Assembly: GCF_018882325.1 (NCBI RefSeq)
Contig: NZ_JACVOQ010000004.1
Span: 1-64,000 of the forward strand
Direction: 5' to 3'
From: Polynucleobacter sp. 78F-HAINBA
Lineage (GTDB): Bacteria > Pseudomonadota > Gammaproteobacteria > Burkholderiales > Burkholderiaceae
DNA length: 64,000 nt
Of this stretch, positions 8,333-16,662 are shown one piece after another. Within the stretch, counting starts at the first letter, position 1. The number at the start of each line of letters is the position of its first letter. The position numbers and the translations under genes are program-made. A model generated the notes under the pieces. That model was not told the origin of the DNA and searched no databases. It was given only the letters and a program-made list of their open reading frames with translations.

Positions 8333-8949
8333 AAGCCCTAAAGGGGGAAATTCCTTTAATTGGCTTAACTGGCGGCATTGGGTCTGGCAAAACCGCAGTT
8401 AGCGACTTGCTAGGTGAGCTTGGGGCGGGGATTATTGATACAGATCTGATTTCTCATCAAATTACCGCCCCCGGTGGAAAAGCCATTCCATTGATTGCAA
8501 AGGCATTCGGGGCTGACTTTATTGATCCCCAGGGTGCTCTTATTCGCTCAAAAATGCGGACCCTAGTCTTCGAAAATCCCGGCGCCCGCAAAGTGCTAGA
8601 GCAAATTACCCACCCCTTAATTCAAGAAGAAACTAGCGAACAAGCATTTGAATTGGCCAAGTCTGGTGTGCCTTATCTTGTTTTTGTGGTCCCCTTACTC
8701 ATTGAGTCTGGCTCTTGGGTAAACCTCATTGACTATCTTGTAGTGGTGGACTGCCCAGAGGAAGTCCAAATCCAAAGAGTGATGCACCGCAACAATATGA
8801 CCCGCTCAGACGTGGAAAATGTTCTAAAAGCGCAAACTAGCCGTAATGCCCGACTAGCAGCCGCTAACACTGTTATTGAAAATCAGGGCAGCCTGGATGC
8901 ACTCAAATCAGAAGTTCTAAGCCTGCACCAACAATTGCTCAAAATTTAG
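8287..8949 (+). CDS. coaE: Dephospho-CoA kinase
   Basis: A 220-residue P-loop kinase for the last step of CoA synthesis, phosphorylating the ribose 3'-OH of dephospho-CoA with ATP. The Walker A G-G-I-G-S-G-K-T is at residues 29-36 after a roughly 20-residue extension. D-T-D-L-I-S-H and the Q-x-R-x(5)-N motif region (Q-T-S-R-N-A-R) support the call. The ATG at 8287 lies within pilD; no internal ATG occurs before the P-loop, so the overlap appears real. The pilD-coaE-zapD order is common in betaproteobacteria. Confidence 0.93.
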   Translation: MASTHFNLHSAQAGLKALKGEIPLIGLTGGIGSGKTAVSDLLGELGAGIIDTDLISHQITAPGGKAIPLIAKAFGADFIDPQGALIRSKMRTLVFENPGARKVLEQITHPLIQEETSEQAFELAKSGVPYLVFVVPLLIESGSWVNLIDYLVVVDCPEEVQIQRVMHRNNMTRSDVENVLKAQTSRNARLAAANTVIENQGSLDALKSEVLSLHQQLLKI

Positions 8950-8984
8950 GAAGAGCCCCTGAGTTCGTCATAGAATATAGGCTT

Positions 8985-9737
8985 GTGATTGTCTACGAAT
9001 ACCCTTTCAATGAACTAGTTCGAAGCATGCTTCGACTGGAGTATTTGTTCGCCCGCTTTAATCACTTTCTTCGATCCGATGATCCTGAGCTACATCACAA
9101 TGCAATTGCGATGTTGTTTGACTTAGGCGACATTGGCTCTCGAGGTGATATCAAATCGCTCTTACTCAAAGAATTTGAGCGTCAGAAATATGCCCTGAAT
9201 GGTTTAAAGTCTTCCCAAAAAGTAGACCAAGAGGCTCTGACACAAACACTGTCTGAAATTGATAAAGCTGCACTCAATATCAATCAATCGATGGGCAAGC
9301 CAAATTCAGCGATTACTGAGAGTGAGTGGCTCAATGCCATTCGCACGCGATTAAATATTCCAGGTGGAACTAGTCCGATTGATTTGCCGAGCTACCATGC
9401 TTGGAAAAACACTCCCTCAACTCAACGCAGAGAGTTGTTAGAAAAATATGTTGCACCACTTTTGCCATGGCATGAAGCTTGTCAAATTTTCTTGAGATTG
9501 TTGCGTCAGTCTGGCGAAGCAAAAGATGTTGTTGCACATCAAGGCTCTTATCAACAAGCACCATCTGGTAAGGTCTATCAATTAATGCGCATTACTGTAG
9601 AAGATGACTCTCTCTTCTCAGAAATCAGTGCTAACAAATATTTACTGTCGATTCGTTTTTTAGAGGCGGATGGAGATAAAAAACCTCAAGTCATCAATGA
9701 GGATGTGCCCTTCAGACTTACTCTCTGCCAGCTCTAA
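8985..9737 (+). CDS. zapD: Cell division protein ZapD
   Basis: A 250-residue cytosolic protein of the DUF1342/ZapD family, which bundles FtsZ protofilaments at the Z-ring. The opening I-V-Y-E-Y-P-F-N-E followed by R-S-M-L-R-L-E-Y-L-F is a strong family signature. An alpha-helical N-terminal half is followed by a mostly beta C-terminal half, as expected. The start is GTG at 8985. Its end overlaps convergent mutT by 4 bases, leaving no room for yacG, which often follows zapD in related genomes. Confidence 0.92.
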   Translation: MIVYEYPFNELVRSMLRLEYLFARFNHFLRSDDPELHHNAIAMLFDLGDIGSRGDIKSLLLKEFERQKYALNGLKSSQKVDQEALTQTLSEIDKAALNINQSMGKPNSAITESEWLNAIRTRLNIPGGTSPIDLPSYHAWKNTPSTQRRELLEKYVAPLLPWHEACQIFLRLLRQSGEAKDVVAHQGSYQQAPSGKVYQLMRITVEDDSLFSEISANKYLLSIRFLEADGDKKPQVINEDVPFRLTLCQL

Positions 9738-10150
9738 ACCTTTAGGAGCTTGAGTTTTTCCAGCATGGGCCATGCTGCCGGTAATAAAGGCTCCACCGTA
9801 GGAAGTGCATCACCAAGCAACTGCCAAGACAGTGCCTGACCTTCACACCCCTTAGGTATTCCAGTCCATTTGCGAATAATGCTCACATGCAGGCGGACGT
9901 AAGCATGCGGATAGTCATGCTCTAAAACAACTAGATCTTCACTAGACTCAATATCAATTCCAAGCTCTTCCTGTAATTCGCGTTTCAGTGCCATGAAAAC
10001 CGATTCACCGGCTTCTATCTTTCCACCCGGAACTTCCCAGTAGCCTGCATAAGGCTTACCTTCTGGTCGTTGCCCCAGAAGATAGCGCCCCTCAGCATCT
10101 AATAAGATTCCAGCAGCAACTTCTGTAACAGGGCGATTTGAGTCATTCAT
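9734..10150 (-). CDS. mutT: Nudix hydrolase, MutT-like (8-oxo-dGTP diphosphatase)
   Basis: A 138-residue Nudix protein. The box G-x5-E-x7-R-E-U-x-E-E-x-G-U is complete: Gly43, Glu49, Arg57, Glu58, Glu61, Glu62, Gly64. MutT hydrolyses 8-oxo-dGTP to the monophosphate to prevent A:T to C:G transversions. The short length and G-x-Y-W-E-V-P-G-G context fit MutT rather than larger Nudix enzymes, but the substrate is inferred. It is the last gene of the minus-strand argJ-DUF815-mutT run. Confidence 0.88.
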   Translation of the reverse strand: MNDSNRPVTEVAAGILLDAEGRYLLGQRPEGKPYAGYWEVPGGKIEAGESVFMALKRELQEELGIDIESSEDLVVLEHDYPHAYVRLHVSIIRKWTGIPKGCEGQALSWQLLGDALPTVEPLLPAAWPMLEKLKLLKV

Positions 10151-10163
10151 GAGTCGTCAATGA

Positions 10164-11024
10164 TTAAGCGGTATGCGAACCAGCCCAGTGCTTAGCAAAC
10201 TGCCAAGCCACACGACCAGATCGTGATCCACGCTCTAGGGCCCAAACCAGTGCTTCAGCTCTAGCACCATCAATCTGCGCATCACTCAAACCAAAATGAC
10301 GCAGCCAATGAGCAACAATTTCTAGATACTCATCTTGCTTTGGTGGGTAGAAAGAAAGCCACAATCCAAAACGCTCTGAGAGAGAAATTTTTTCCTCAAC
10401 CACTTCTCCCGGATGAATTTCTCCATCATCACCATGAACATAGCCCTCGTTGTCCTTCATATATTCAGGCAAGAGATGGCGACGATTGGAGGTAGCGTAT
10501 ATCAAGATGTTGTCGACTTGAGCGGATACAGATCCATCTAATGCAGACTTCATTGCTTTATAGCCAGATTCACCATCTTCAAATGAGAGGTCATCACAAA
10601 AAACAATAAAGCGCTCTGGCCGATCAGCCAATAAATCCGTAATGTCAGCCAAGTCAGCTAAATGCTCTTTTTCAACCTCAACTAAGCGCAAGCCCTGGCT
10701 AGCAAACTCATGCAAACTCGCTTTAATGAGTGATGACTTTCCTGTGCCACGTGCACCAGTGAGCAAAATATTATTAGCAGGCTTTTTCTGAATAAAGTTT
10801 TTTGTATTGTCACGAATAGCATCGCGTTGACGATCGATATTCTTTAGATCATCAAAAGAAATATCGGCAACATGTTTAACTGGCTGTAAAAAACCAATGC
10901 TTCCAAAAATACTATCGCGACGACGCCATCTGAAAGCAGTCGAGGATTTCCACTGCTCTTCAGTTAACGCTTTAGGTAGAAATGTCTCAAGATGACTTAA
11001 GAGCTGCTCTAGTTTTTCATTCAT
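10164..11024 (-). CDS. DUF815 (COG2607) P-loop ATPase
   Basis: A 286-residue AAA-type ATP-binding protein. The Walker A G-A-R-G-T-G-K-S-S is at residues 90-98. A Walker B-like F-I-V-F-C-D-D-L-S-F is near residue 140. A late R-S-G-R arginine-rich segment is consistent with a sensor region. The role of this family is not established. It is commonly found between argJ and mutT in betaproteobacteria, as here, with 11 bases to argJ and 13 to mutT, so it is probably cotranscribed. No membrane segment or signal peptide is evident. Confidence 0.85.
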   Translation of the reverse strand: MNEKLEQLLSHLETFLPKALTEEQWKSSTAFRWRRRDSIFGSIGFLQPVKHVADISFDDLKNIDRQRDAIRDNTKNFIQKKPANNILLTGARGTGKSSLIKASLHEFASQGLRLVEVEKEHLADLADITDLLADRPERFIVFCDDLSFEDGESGYKAMKSALDGSVSAQVDNILIYATSNRRHLLPEYMKDNEGYVHGDDGEIHPGEVVEEKISLSERFGLWLSFYPPKQDEYLEIVAHWLRHFGLSDAQIDGARAEALVWALERGSRSGRVAWQFAKHWAGSHTA

Positions 11025-11035
11025 GTAACGAGTTC

Positions 11036-12271
11036 CTATGAGCGGTAATCAGCATTAATGGAAACGTAGTCATGCGATAAGTCGCAAGTCCACATCATCT
11101 GCTGTGCTGATCCGCGGCCTAAATTGATCTTGATGGTAATTTCCGGGGCCTGCATGACTCTTTGTCCGTCAGCCTCTTGGTAATCAGGGTTACGGCCACC
11201 ATTCTTAGCAACCCACACATCTCCAAGCCACATTTGCACTTGATTAACGTCAAGGTCGGTAATGCCAGCATAGCCAATCGCAGCCAGGATGCGGCCTAAA
11301 TTAGGATCGCTGGCAAAGAAGGCGGTTTTTACTAAAGGTGAGTGGGCGATTGCCTCTGCAACTAGGCGACATTCTTCTTCAGTCTTGCCGCCTTGCACAT
11401 CAATCGTAATAAATTTTGTTGCTCCCTCACCGTCTCTCACAATCATTTGAGCAAGCTTGCGCGCGAGATCAATTAATGCGGTTTGAATGAGTCCATAACT
11501 AGCATCGCCAGCAGATTGAACCTGCACCGCTGATTGGCCAGTCGCCATGATGATGAATGAATCATTAGTCGAGGTATCACCATCAATCGTAATAGCGTTA
11601 AATGACTGATCGGCAATTTCTTGAGTTAGTTTAGAGAGCAAGCCAGGTGCAAAACCAGCATCAGTTGCAATGAATCCCAACATGGTCGCCATATTCGGAT
11701 GAATCATTCCTGCACCCTTGCAAATACCAGTGATAGTCACAGGTCCAGCAGGAGTCTCTACCGTCATGGATGTAGCTTTAGGCTGGGTATCCGTAGTCAT
11801 GATGGCCTCTGCCGCATCAAACCAATGGTCCTCACCTAGATTGGCCACAGCTTTCGGTAAAGCAGAAATCAATTTATCAATTGGAAGTGGCTCTAGAATC
11901 ACACCAGTTGAAAACGGCAGAATTTGTTCTGGATTGAGCTTGAGCTCTTTTGCTAACTCAGCGCATGTTGCTAAGGCATCTTGCATACCCCGCTCACCAG
12001 TACCTGCATTGGCATTACCAGTATTGACCACCAAGGCACGAATCTCACCCTTGGAGCCATCTAGGGCCAAATGCTCACGGCAAACCTGAACCGGTGCAGC
12101 ACAGAAACGGTTTAAAGTAAAAACACCGGCAACTTGTGAGCCAGGAGCCAAAGTCATCACTAATAAATCTTTGCGATTAGCTTTTTTGATTCCAGCTTCA
12201 GCGATACCCATCTGAAAACCTTTAACAGGCTTTAGTTGGTCTTTTTGGGGGAGTGGTAAGTTAACTGTCAT
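11036..12271 (-). CDS. argJ: Bifunctional ornithine acetyltransferase / N-acetylglutamate synthase
   Basis: A 411-residue Ntn-type enzyme that recycles the acetyl group from N-acetylornithine to glutamate and usually also makes N-acetylglutamate from acetyl-CoA (arginine pathway, cytosol). The self-cleavage site is Ala195-Thr196 in N-M-A-T-M-L-G-F; Thr196 becomes the nucleophile of the beta chain. Length fits the family. No clear Shine-Dalgarno is seen at the ATG at 12271. Only 38 bases separate it from the end of the AOR operon, so read-through from that operon is possible. Confidence 0.94.
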   Translation of the reverse strand: MTVNLPLPQKDQLKPVKGFQMGIAEAGIKKANRKDLLVMTLAPGSQVAGVFTLNRFCAAPVQVCREHLALDGSKGEIRALVVNTGNANAGTGERGMQDALATCAELAKELKLNPEQILPFSTGVILEPLPIDKLISALPKAVANLGEDHWFDAAEAIMTTDTQPKATSMTVETPAGPVTITGICKGAGMIHPNMATMLGFIATDAGFAPGLLSKLTQEIADQSFNAITIDGDTSTNDSFIIMATGQSAVQVQSAGDASYGLIQTALIDLARKLAQMIVRDGEGATKFITIDVQGGKTEEECRLVAEAIAHSPLVKTAFFASDPNLGRILAAIGYAGITDLDVNQVQMWLGDVWVAKNGGRNPDYQEADGQRVMQAPEITIKINLGRGSAQQMMWTCDLSHDYVSINADYRS

Positions 12272-12309
12272 TTAAGAGTCTGATACAAAGGGTTTTAATA
12301 GGAAGGGTG

Positions 12310-12621
12310 TTATCCACCACCTCTCCGAGTATAAAGATCAAAGCGATCTAGTATCGACTCAATCTGCTCGGCAGAAAAGGATGCATCGAATGTTATTCCG
12401 AGCTCTAGTACCGGAATACGTAAAAGGGCAATGTTGCGGCTTTTTAAAGTAGCCCCCTGCATCAGAATCCGAGCGGACTCCCTAGCAAGAAGCTTCTGAT
12501 CATCAACCATAAGCGAAGTTTGTGGGTATAAATCCCCCAAAGCTTCGGGCAGCCAGCGCATCAAATCTTCTGGAGTACACCCCATCTCCCGCCTGACAAC
12601 AGAAATTTCACTACCAGACAA
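12310..12621 (-). CDS. Small protein of unknown function at the end of the AOR operon, C-terminal Gly-Gly-Gly
   Basis: A 103-residue soluble protein I do not recognise. Hydrophobic heptads near residues 64-76 (N-I-A-L-L-R-I-P-V-L-E-L) and acidic or helical flanks suggest a compact alpha/beta fold. It ends in Arg-Arg-Gly-Gly-Gly immediately before the stop, an exposed glycine tail like that of MoaD/ThiS and other ubiquitin-like sulfur carriers, though no MoaD-like beta-grasp pattern is obvious. It starts 4 bases after the stop of the MoaD-like gene, so the two are surely cotranscribed. A role in tungsten-cofactor maturation is an inference from position only. Confidence 0.7.
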   Translation of the reverse strand: MSGSEISVVRREMGCTPEDLMRWLPEALGDLYPQTSLMVDDQKLLARESARILMQGATLKSRNIALLRIPVLELGITFDASFSAEQIESILDRFDLYTRRGGG

Positions 12622-12625
12622 GGGA

Positions 12626-12880
12626 TTAACCGCCCGCTACAGGAGGGCAAATGGCTAGAGCATCATTTTCCTTGAGAACATAAGAAAAACGCTGATCTGG
12701 ATTTATATAAACCCCATTGACCATGACCAAATGAGCTGATTTGCTGGGGATTTTGTAAAACTCAATCATGTCCCCAATAGTACTTCCGTGAGGAACGACG
12801 ATATCAGCCTCAATCCCATTCTTTTTGGAGGGTGGTAGATAACTTGCCAAGCTGGCAAACAACTTCAAAGTAATTTGCAT
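12626..12880 (-). CDS. MoaD/ThiS-family sulfur carrier protein (AOR-associated)
   Basis: An 84-residue beta-grasp, ubiquitin-like protein. It opens M-Q-I-T-L-K-L-F-A-S-L-A and ends C-P-P-V-A-G-G, the terminal Gly-Gly needed for adenylation and thiocarboxylation. MoaD donates sulfur when the dithiolene of molybdopterin is made; paralogues within AOR operons are thought to serve the tungsten form of that cofactor. No MoeB or MoaE gene is in the window, so it would have to use partners encoded elsewhere. It follows the FAD reductase gene by 9 bases. Confidence 0.85.
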   Translation of the reverse strand: MQITLKLFASLASYLPPSKKNGIEADIVVPHGSTIGDMIEFYKIPSKSAHLVMVNGVYINPDQRFSYVLKENDALAICPPVAGG

Positions 12881-12889
12881 GCTTAAAGC

Positions 12890-14146
12890 TTAATTCATCC
12901 AAGCCGATTGTGCTTGCCCTTTTGCTAAGTAAGCTTCCATTGCTTGTGTGGGGTCACGTAATAAATGTGACTTCCATTCGCCTAGTCGAGTCTTTGATTG
13001 AATGAGGCCGCGCAACACGCCAATGTGATCAGTATTCCCAACGCAAGTAGCTCCAACCAATACATCTCCCAAAAACTCCAATCGGAGATATTTGAAGTGC
13101 TCACGATCTACGATTTCTACATGCTCGCCATCTTTTGCGCCAGCCCACAATCCAAAAGAAGAGGATATGAGTCCCAGCGTATCCAGCACGTTAATTTGGA
13201 GCGCCCCTAGGCTTTCGGCATCTCCGCCAGTCATCGCAATACCAGCGATTCGAGCTTGATCTGCTGCATTAGGCTGAATAGCATTAACAATTCGCTGTCC
13301 TGTTGAAAAATCGATACCCTCAGCAACATCTCCTGCAGCATATACATCTGGATGGGATGTTTGCATGCGCTCATTTACTAAAACGCCAGTCAACAAATCA
13401 AGGCCTGAATTTTGAAGACATCCAATATTTGGCTTGACTCCCGTTGCAGAAATCACGAGGTCTACCTCTAGGACTTTGCCATTAGATAGCTTAACGCTGA
13501 GAGCCGAGCCAGAGGAAGAGATCTCCTCAACTCGAGTGCCAGTAAAAACATCAACGCCCTTGGACTGAACCCATTCTTTGATCATTCCACCCGCCAGCCC
13601 AGTCATCATTCTGGGCACCATGCGATCACCCATTTCCACCACAGTAAGCCTCACATCGCGGCTAGCTAGAGCTTCCAAAATAATGCAGCCAATAAAACCC
13701 GCTCCCATCTGAAGCACCCGAGTACCTGGCTTAGCAAGGGACGCAATAGCCCTGGCATCGCTCATAGTCCAGCAAGAATGTACTCCCGGCAATTGAATAC
13801 CTGGAATTGGCGGCTGCACGGGGACGGAGCCAGTTGCAATCAACAGCTTATCGAAAGAAACTCGAGCGCCGCCTTGAAGGAGCAACTCTTTAGCCTTGCA
13901 ATCAACTGAATCTACGTGGCCGTGTACCTGCTCAATCTTTAATTTATCAAAATGCTGAGGATCTTTGCGTAAATAGGTTCCTGATTCTTGGATATTCCCC
14001 ATTAACAAATAAGGAATTGCCATCCTTGAATAAGGGGGCACGTCCTCCGAACCAATCATGATAATTTGAGCGGAAGGAGAACGCTTGCGAATAGTCTCCG
14101 CAGCAATCACTCCTGCGGGTCCGTTACCTAAGATGACGTGCTTCAT
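12890..14146 (-). CDS. FAD/NAD(P)-dependent oxidoreductase, AOR electron-transfer subunit candidate
   Basis: A 418-residue pyridine nucleotide-disulfide-type reductase. The N-terminal FAD-binding Rossmann motif reads G-N-G-P-A-G-V-I-A-A. The second, NAD-binding G-A-G-F-I-G is near residues 147-152. A C-terminal FAD motif, V-Y-A-A-G-D-V-A-E, is near 270. It resembles the reductase modules of NirB or rubredoxin reductase. Position directly after the AOR gene (10 bases) and with a polyferredoxin matches the third subunit of the tungsten AOR known from Aromatoleum aromaticum, which passes electrons to NAD+. That subunit role is inferred. Confidence 0.85.
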   Translation of the reverse strand: MKHVILGNGPAGVIAAETIRKRSPSAQIIMIGSEDVPPYSRMAIPYLLMGNIQESGTYLRKDPQHFDKLKIEQVHGHVDSVDCKAKELLLQGGARVSFDKLLIATGSVPVQPPIPGIQLPGVHSCWTMSDARAIASLAKPGTRVLQMGAGFIGCIILEALASRDVRLTVVEMGDRMVPRMMTGLAGGMIKEWVQSKGVDVFTGTRVEEISSSGSALSVKLSNGKVLEVDLVISATGVKPNIGCLQNSGLDLLTGVLVNERMQTSHPDVYAAGDVAEGIDFSTGQRIVNAIQPNAADQARIAGIAMTGGDAESLGALQINVLDTLGLISSSFGLWAGAKDGEHVEIVDREHFKYLRLEFLGDVLVGATCVGNTDHIGVLRGLIQSKTRLGEWKSHLLRDPTQAMEAYLAKGQAQSAWMN

Positions 14147-14156
14147 CTAAAGAATC

Positions 14157-16004
14157 TTAAAGGCCAAGACGTTTAAGTGTTTCTGCACTCGGACGGCCCT
14201 CAGGATCCCAACCTCGAATCTTGTAATACTCAGGCAGCATTTTATCTAGACCACTCACAGCACCTTTACCAGGGCCAGTTTTTGCTGCTTCTGTCATGAG
14301 GCGCTTCGGTAATTTATCGTCCTTATTGGTGAAGCCCGCACGGTTATTAAAGTCGCGCTCCATATTCCAAATACGCTCACCAATCATAGTCAAGTTCTCT
14401 ACCGTAAACTCATCTCCACATGCCGCTTGTAACTGCGGCGCCACATCAGCAAGTGTCCAAGCAAAGCTCGTAAAAATACAAATCCCTGCCGAGTCAAATG
14501 CAGCAGTTGCATCTTGGAATGCTTTCACTAACTCTGGCTTGCCTTGCGTGTCCGCTGGCTCAGTCTTCACTGGAATGCCCAACACCTCAGAGGCAATGGT
14601 ATATCCACGTAAGTGACATGCCCCCCGGTTTGAGGTTGCATATGCCAAGCCAATACCTTGAATCACTCGACCGTCATAGGCTGGAAATTCTTGACCCTTA
14701 ACACTCATGGAGAGATCAGGCTGACCATATTTTTTGGTCAAGCGAGCAGAACCAAGTCCGAGCTCTTTTCCAAAGCCAACACCATTTGCAGTAATTTCTG
14801 CGAAGTAGCAAAGTGCTTTAGCGGAGCCAAATGGAGCTTCAATACCTAACTGCTCTTTAGTTAGGACACCCATCTCATACATCTCCATGACGGCACCTAC
14901 GGTTGCGCCAAAGGAAATTGGGTCAAAGCCATCTTCATTGCACAACATGTTGGCAAACTGCAAAGCCTCCAAGTCATTCACGCCATTTGCCGCACCTAAA
15001 GCCCAAGCAGCCTCATACTCCAGGCCACCCGAGGCATTCATGTATTGCGGTTTATTTTCAATCGAGAAATGTGTGTCATCAATCTTTGAGATTCGACCGC
15101 ATGCAATGGTGCATGCAAAACATGCCTGATTCGTTACTAGCTGAGCCTTGCCATCAGATGCACGCGGCGTCGCCATTGCTTCAGCAGAAATATCCTTGGC
15201 CCCATCAAATTGAACATCCTGGTGATTACGAGTGGGTAATGCTCCTACCTCATTAATCACATTCATCAATACTTGGGTGCCGTACGTTGGCAAACCTTCT
15301 CCAGTCACACCATTACCAGCCAACACTGCCTTACCAGCGCGGGTTGCCTCCATAAAGGCTTTAGGATTCTTAATATTGCCGACACCTTTTGTGCCTCGAA
15401 CTGCAACTGCTTTTAAGTTTTTACTGCCCATCACTGCGCCTACGCCAGAGCGTCCAGCCGCACGATGCAAGTCATTCACGATTGCAGCGTAAAGCACTTC
15501 ATTTTCACCAGCACGTCCAATACAGGACACCCTAATTTGTGGGTCTTGATGCTTGGTCTTAATTGCAGGCTCTGTTTCCCAAACAGTTTTGCCCCATAGC
15601 TCGGTAGCATCTATAAGCTCGGCTTTGTCATTCTCAATAAATAAATAAACCGGCTTAGGTGATTTGCCTTCGACAATCACCATATCCCAACCAGCCATCT
15701 TCAGCTCTGCACCCCAATATCCGCCCGAGTTAGAGCAGGCAATGGCTCCAGTCAGTGGACCCTTGGTCACCACCGTATAACGGCCACCAGTTGATGCCAT
15801 CGTGCCAGTCAGAGGGCCGGTCGCCCAAATCATTTTATTTTCAGCAGAAAGTGGATCTACCTTGGGATCCAATTCTTCAACTAAATACTTTGATGCCAGG
15901 CCTCGAGAGCCCAAATATTCTTTAGCCCACTTCATATTGATTGGCTCTGAGACACAAGTGCCCGCAGTTAAATTAACGCGTAGTAATTTTCCAGCCCATG
16001 ACAT
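14157..16004 (-). CDS. aor: Tungsten-type aldehyde:ferredoxin oxidoreductase, catalytic subunit
   Basis: A 615-residue AOR-family enzyme, the standard length, which oxidises aldehydes to carboxylic acids (or the reverse) at a tungsto-bispterin centre. The [4Fe-4S] ligands are visible: Cys295, Cys298 and Cys302 in C-x2-C-x3-C, and Cys509 in D-S-A-G-I-C, the D-x-x-G-x-C pterin/cluster motif. The N-terminal G-P-L-T-G-T and G-G-Y-W-G-A-E-L-K-M-A-G-W pterin-binding stretches are intact, as is G-G-L-E-Y-E-A-A near 326-333. No signal peptide, so it is cytosolic. The substrate cannot be read; aromatic and aliphatic aldehydes are common for bacterial members. Molybdenum use is not excluded. Confidence 0.93.
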   Translation of the reverse strand: MSWAGKLLRVNLTAGTCVSEPINMKWAKEYLGSRGLASKYLVEELDPKVDPLSAENKMIWATGPLTGTMASTGGRYTVVTKGPLTGAIACSNSGGYWGAELKMAGWDMVIVEGKSPKPVYLFIENDKAELIDATELWGKTVWETEPAIKTKHQDPQIRVSCIGRAGENEVLYAAIVNDLHRAAGRSGVGAVMGSKNLKAVAVRGTKGVGNIKNPKAFMEATRAGKAVLAGNGVTGEGLPTYGTQVLMNVINEVGALPTRNHQDVQFDGAKDISAEAMATPRASDGKAQLVTNQACFACTIACGRISKIDDTHFSIENKPQYMNASGGLEYEAAWALGAANGVNDLEALQFANMLCNEDGFDPISFGATVGAVMEMYEMGVLTKEQLGIEAPFGSAKALCYFAEITANGVGFGKELGLGSARLTKKYGQPDLSMSVKGQEFPAYDGRVIQGIGLAYATSNRGACHLRGYTIASEVLGIPVKTEPADTQGKPELVKAFQDATAAFDSAGICIFTSFAWTLADVAPQLQAACGDEFTVENLTMIGERIWNMERDFNNRAGFTNKDDKLPKRLMTEAAKTGPGKGAVSGLDKMLPEYYKIRGWDPEGRPSAETLKRLGL

Positions 16005-16022
16005 GATTTTTTCCTATGCTAT

Positions 16023-16499
16023 TTAATTGGAGCTATTTTGATTGCCGAGCTTGTCCGCCCATTCACGCATTTTGTCTAAACCCGTCCAATCGGCATCTAC
16101 ATAGGTAATAGCCTGGGTTGGACAAGCAGTTGCACAGGCTGGATCACCACCACATAAGTCACACTTCTGAACCTTGCCAGTGTCTTGAACATAGTTAATT
16201 GTTCCAAAAGGGCAAGAGATCGTGCAAACCTTGCAACCCACACAAGTGTCATCAGAAACAACTTTAGCTCCAGTAAGGATGTCTAAACTAATCGCATCTA
16301 CCGGACAAGCTTGAAGGCACCAAGCCTCAGAGCACTGTGTGCAGGTATAGGGAACTTTTTTACCCGTGTCATGAAATTCAAACACCTTGATTCGGGACTT
16401 GGAGGTATTAAACACTCCATAGTGCTCATAACTGCAAGCCATCTCACACTGAAGACAGCCTGTGCATTTATCTGCATTGATGTGCAGGGACTTTTGCAT
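16023..16499 (-). CDS. Four-cluster polyferredoxin, AOR electron-transfer subunit candidate
   Basis: A 158-residue protein with 16 cysteines that could ligate four [4Fe-4S] clusters: 12, 15, 18, 22; 53, 56, 61, 65; 86, 89, 92, 96; 113, 116, 122, 126. The pattern matches HycB/DmsB-type subunits and the small subunit of bacterial tungsten AORs. It has no twin-arginine or Sec signal, so it is cytosolic. It is the first gene of the operon, 18 bases before the AOR gene, with an AAAGGAA ribosome binding site before the ATG at 16499. It probably wires the AOR active site to the FAD subunit. Confidence 0.9.
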   Translation of the reverse strand: MQKSLHINADKCTGCLQCEMACSYEHYGVFNTSKSRIKVFEFHDTGKKVPYTCTQCSEAWCLQACPVDAISLDILTGAKVVSDDTCVGCKVCTISCPFGTINYVQDTGKVQKCDLCGGDPACATACPTQAITYVDADWTGLDKMREWADKLGNQNSSN

Positions 16500-16568
16500 A
16501 CCGGTTCCTTTTGCTCATAACTGCAATTTCTTGCATATAAGAAAACATCATCAGCGATCTTAGGGCAT

Positions 16569-16596
16569 CTAGATAGCTAGGGAAAGCCCTAGATAG
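16569..16596. promoter_or_regulatory. Direct repeat plus hairpin upstream of the AOR operon
   Basis: CTAGATAG occurs at 16569-16576 and again at 16589-16596, exactly 20 bases apart. Between them CTAGGG (16577-16582) and CCCTAG (16587-16592) form an inverted repeat with loop AAAG. The block lies 70-97 bases upstream of the first AOR gene and beyond the secA terminator. It may be a regulator site for the operon. No clear sigma70 promoter is seen nearby. Confidence 0.4.
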
Positions 16597-16610
16597 TGAA
16601 CTGAATAGAA

Positions 16611-16632
16611 AATGGAGGCCTAAGCCTCCATT
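16611..16632 (-). terminator. Rho-independent terminator of secA
   Basis: AATGGAGGC and GCCTCCATT are perfect 9-bp arms (16611-16619 and 16624-16632) around a 4-base loop. On the minus strand the hairpin is followed by TTTTCT. It lies 31 bases after the secA stop and before the AOR operon leader. Confidence 0.8.
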
Positions 16633-16662
16633 CAAATTGAATGCTGCAGGATTACAAGCTAC

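Noticed and set aside
14296..15492. Several 60-120 residue plus-strand ORFs opposite the AOR gene
   Set aside because: They are shadows of a long, well supported gene with intact motifs; none resembles a known protein.
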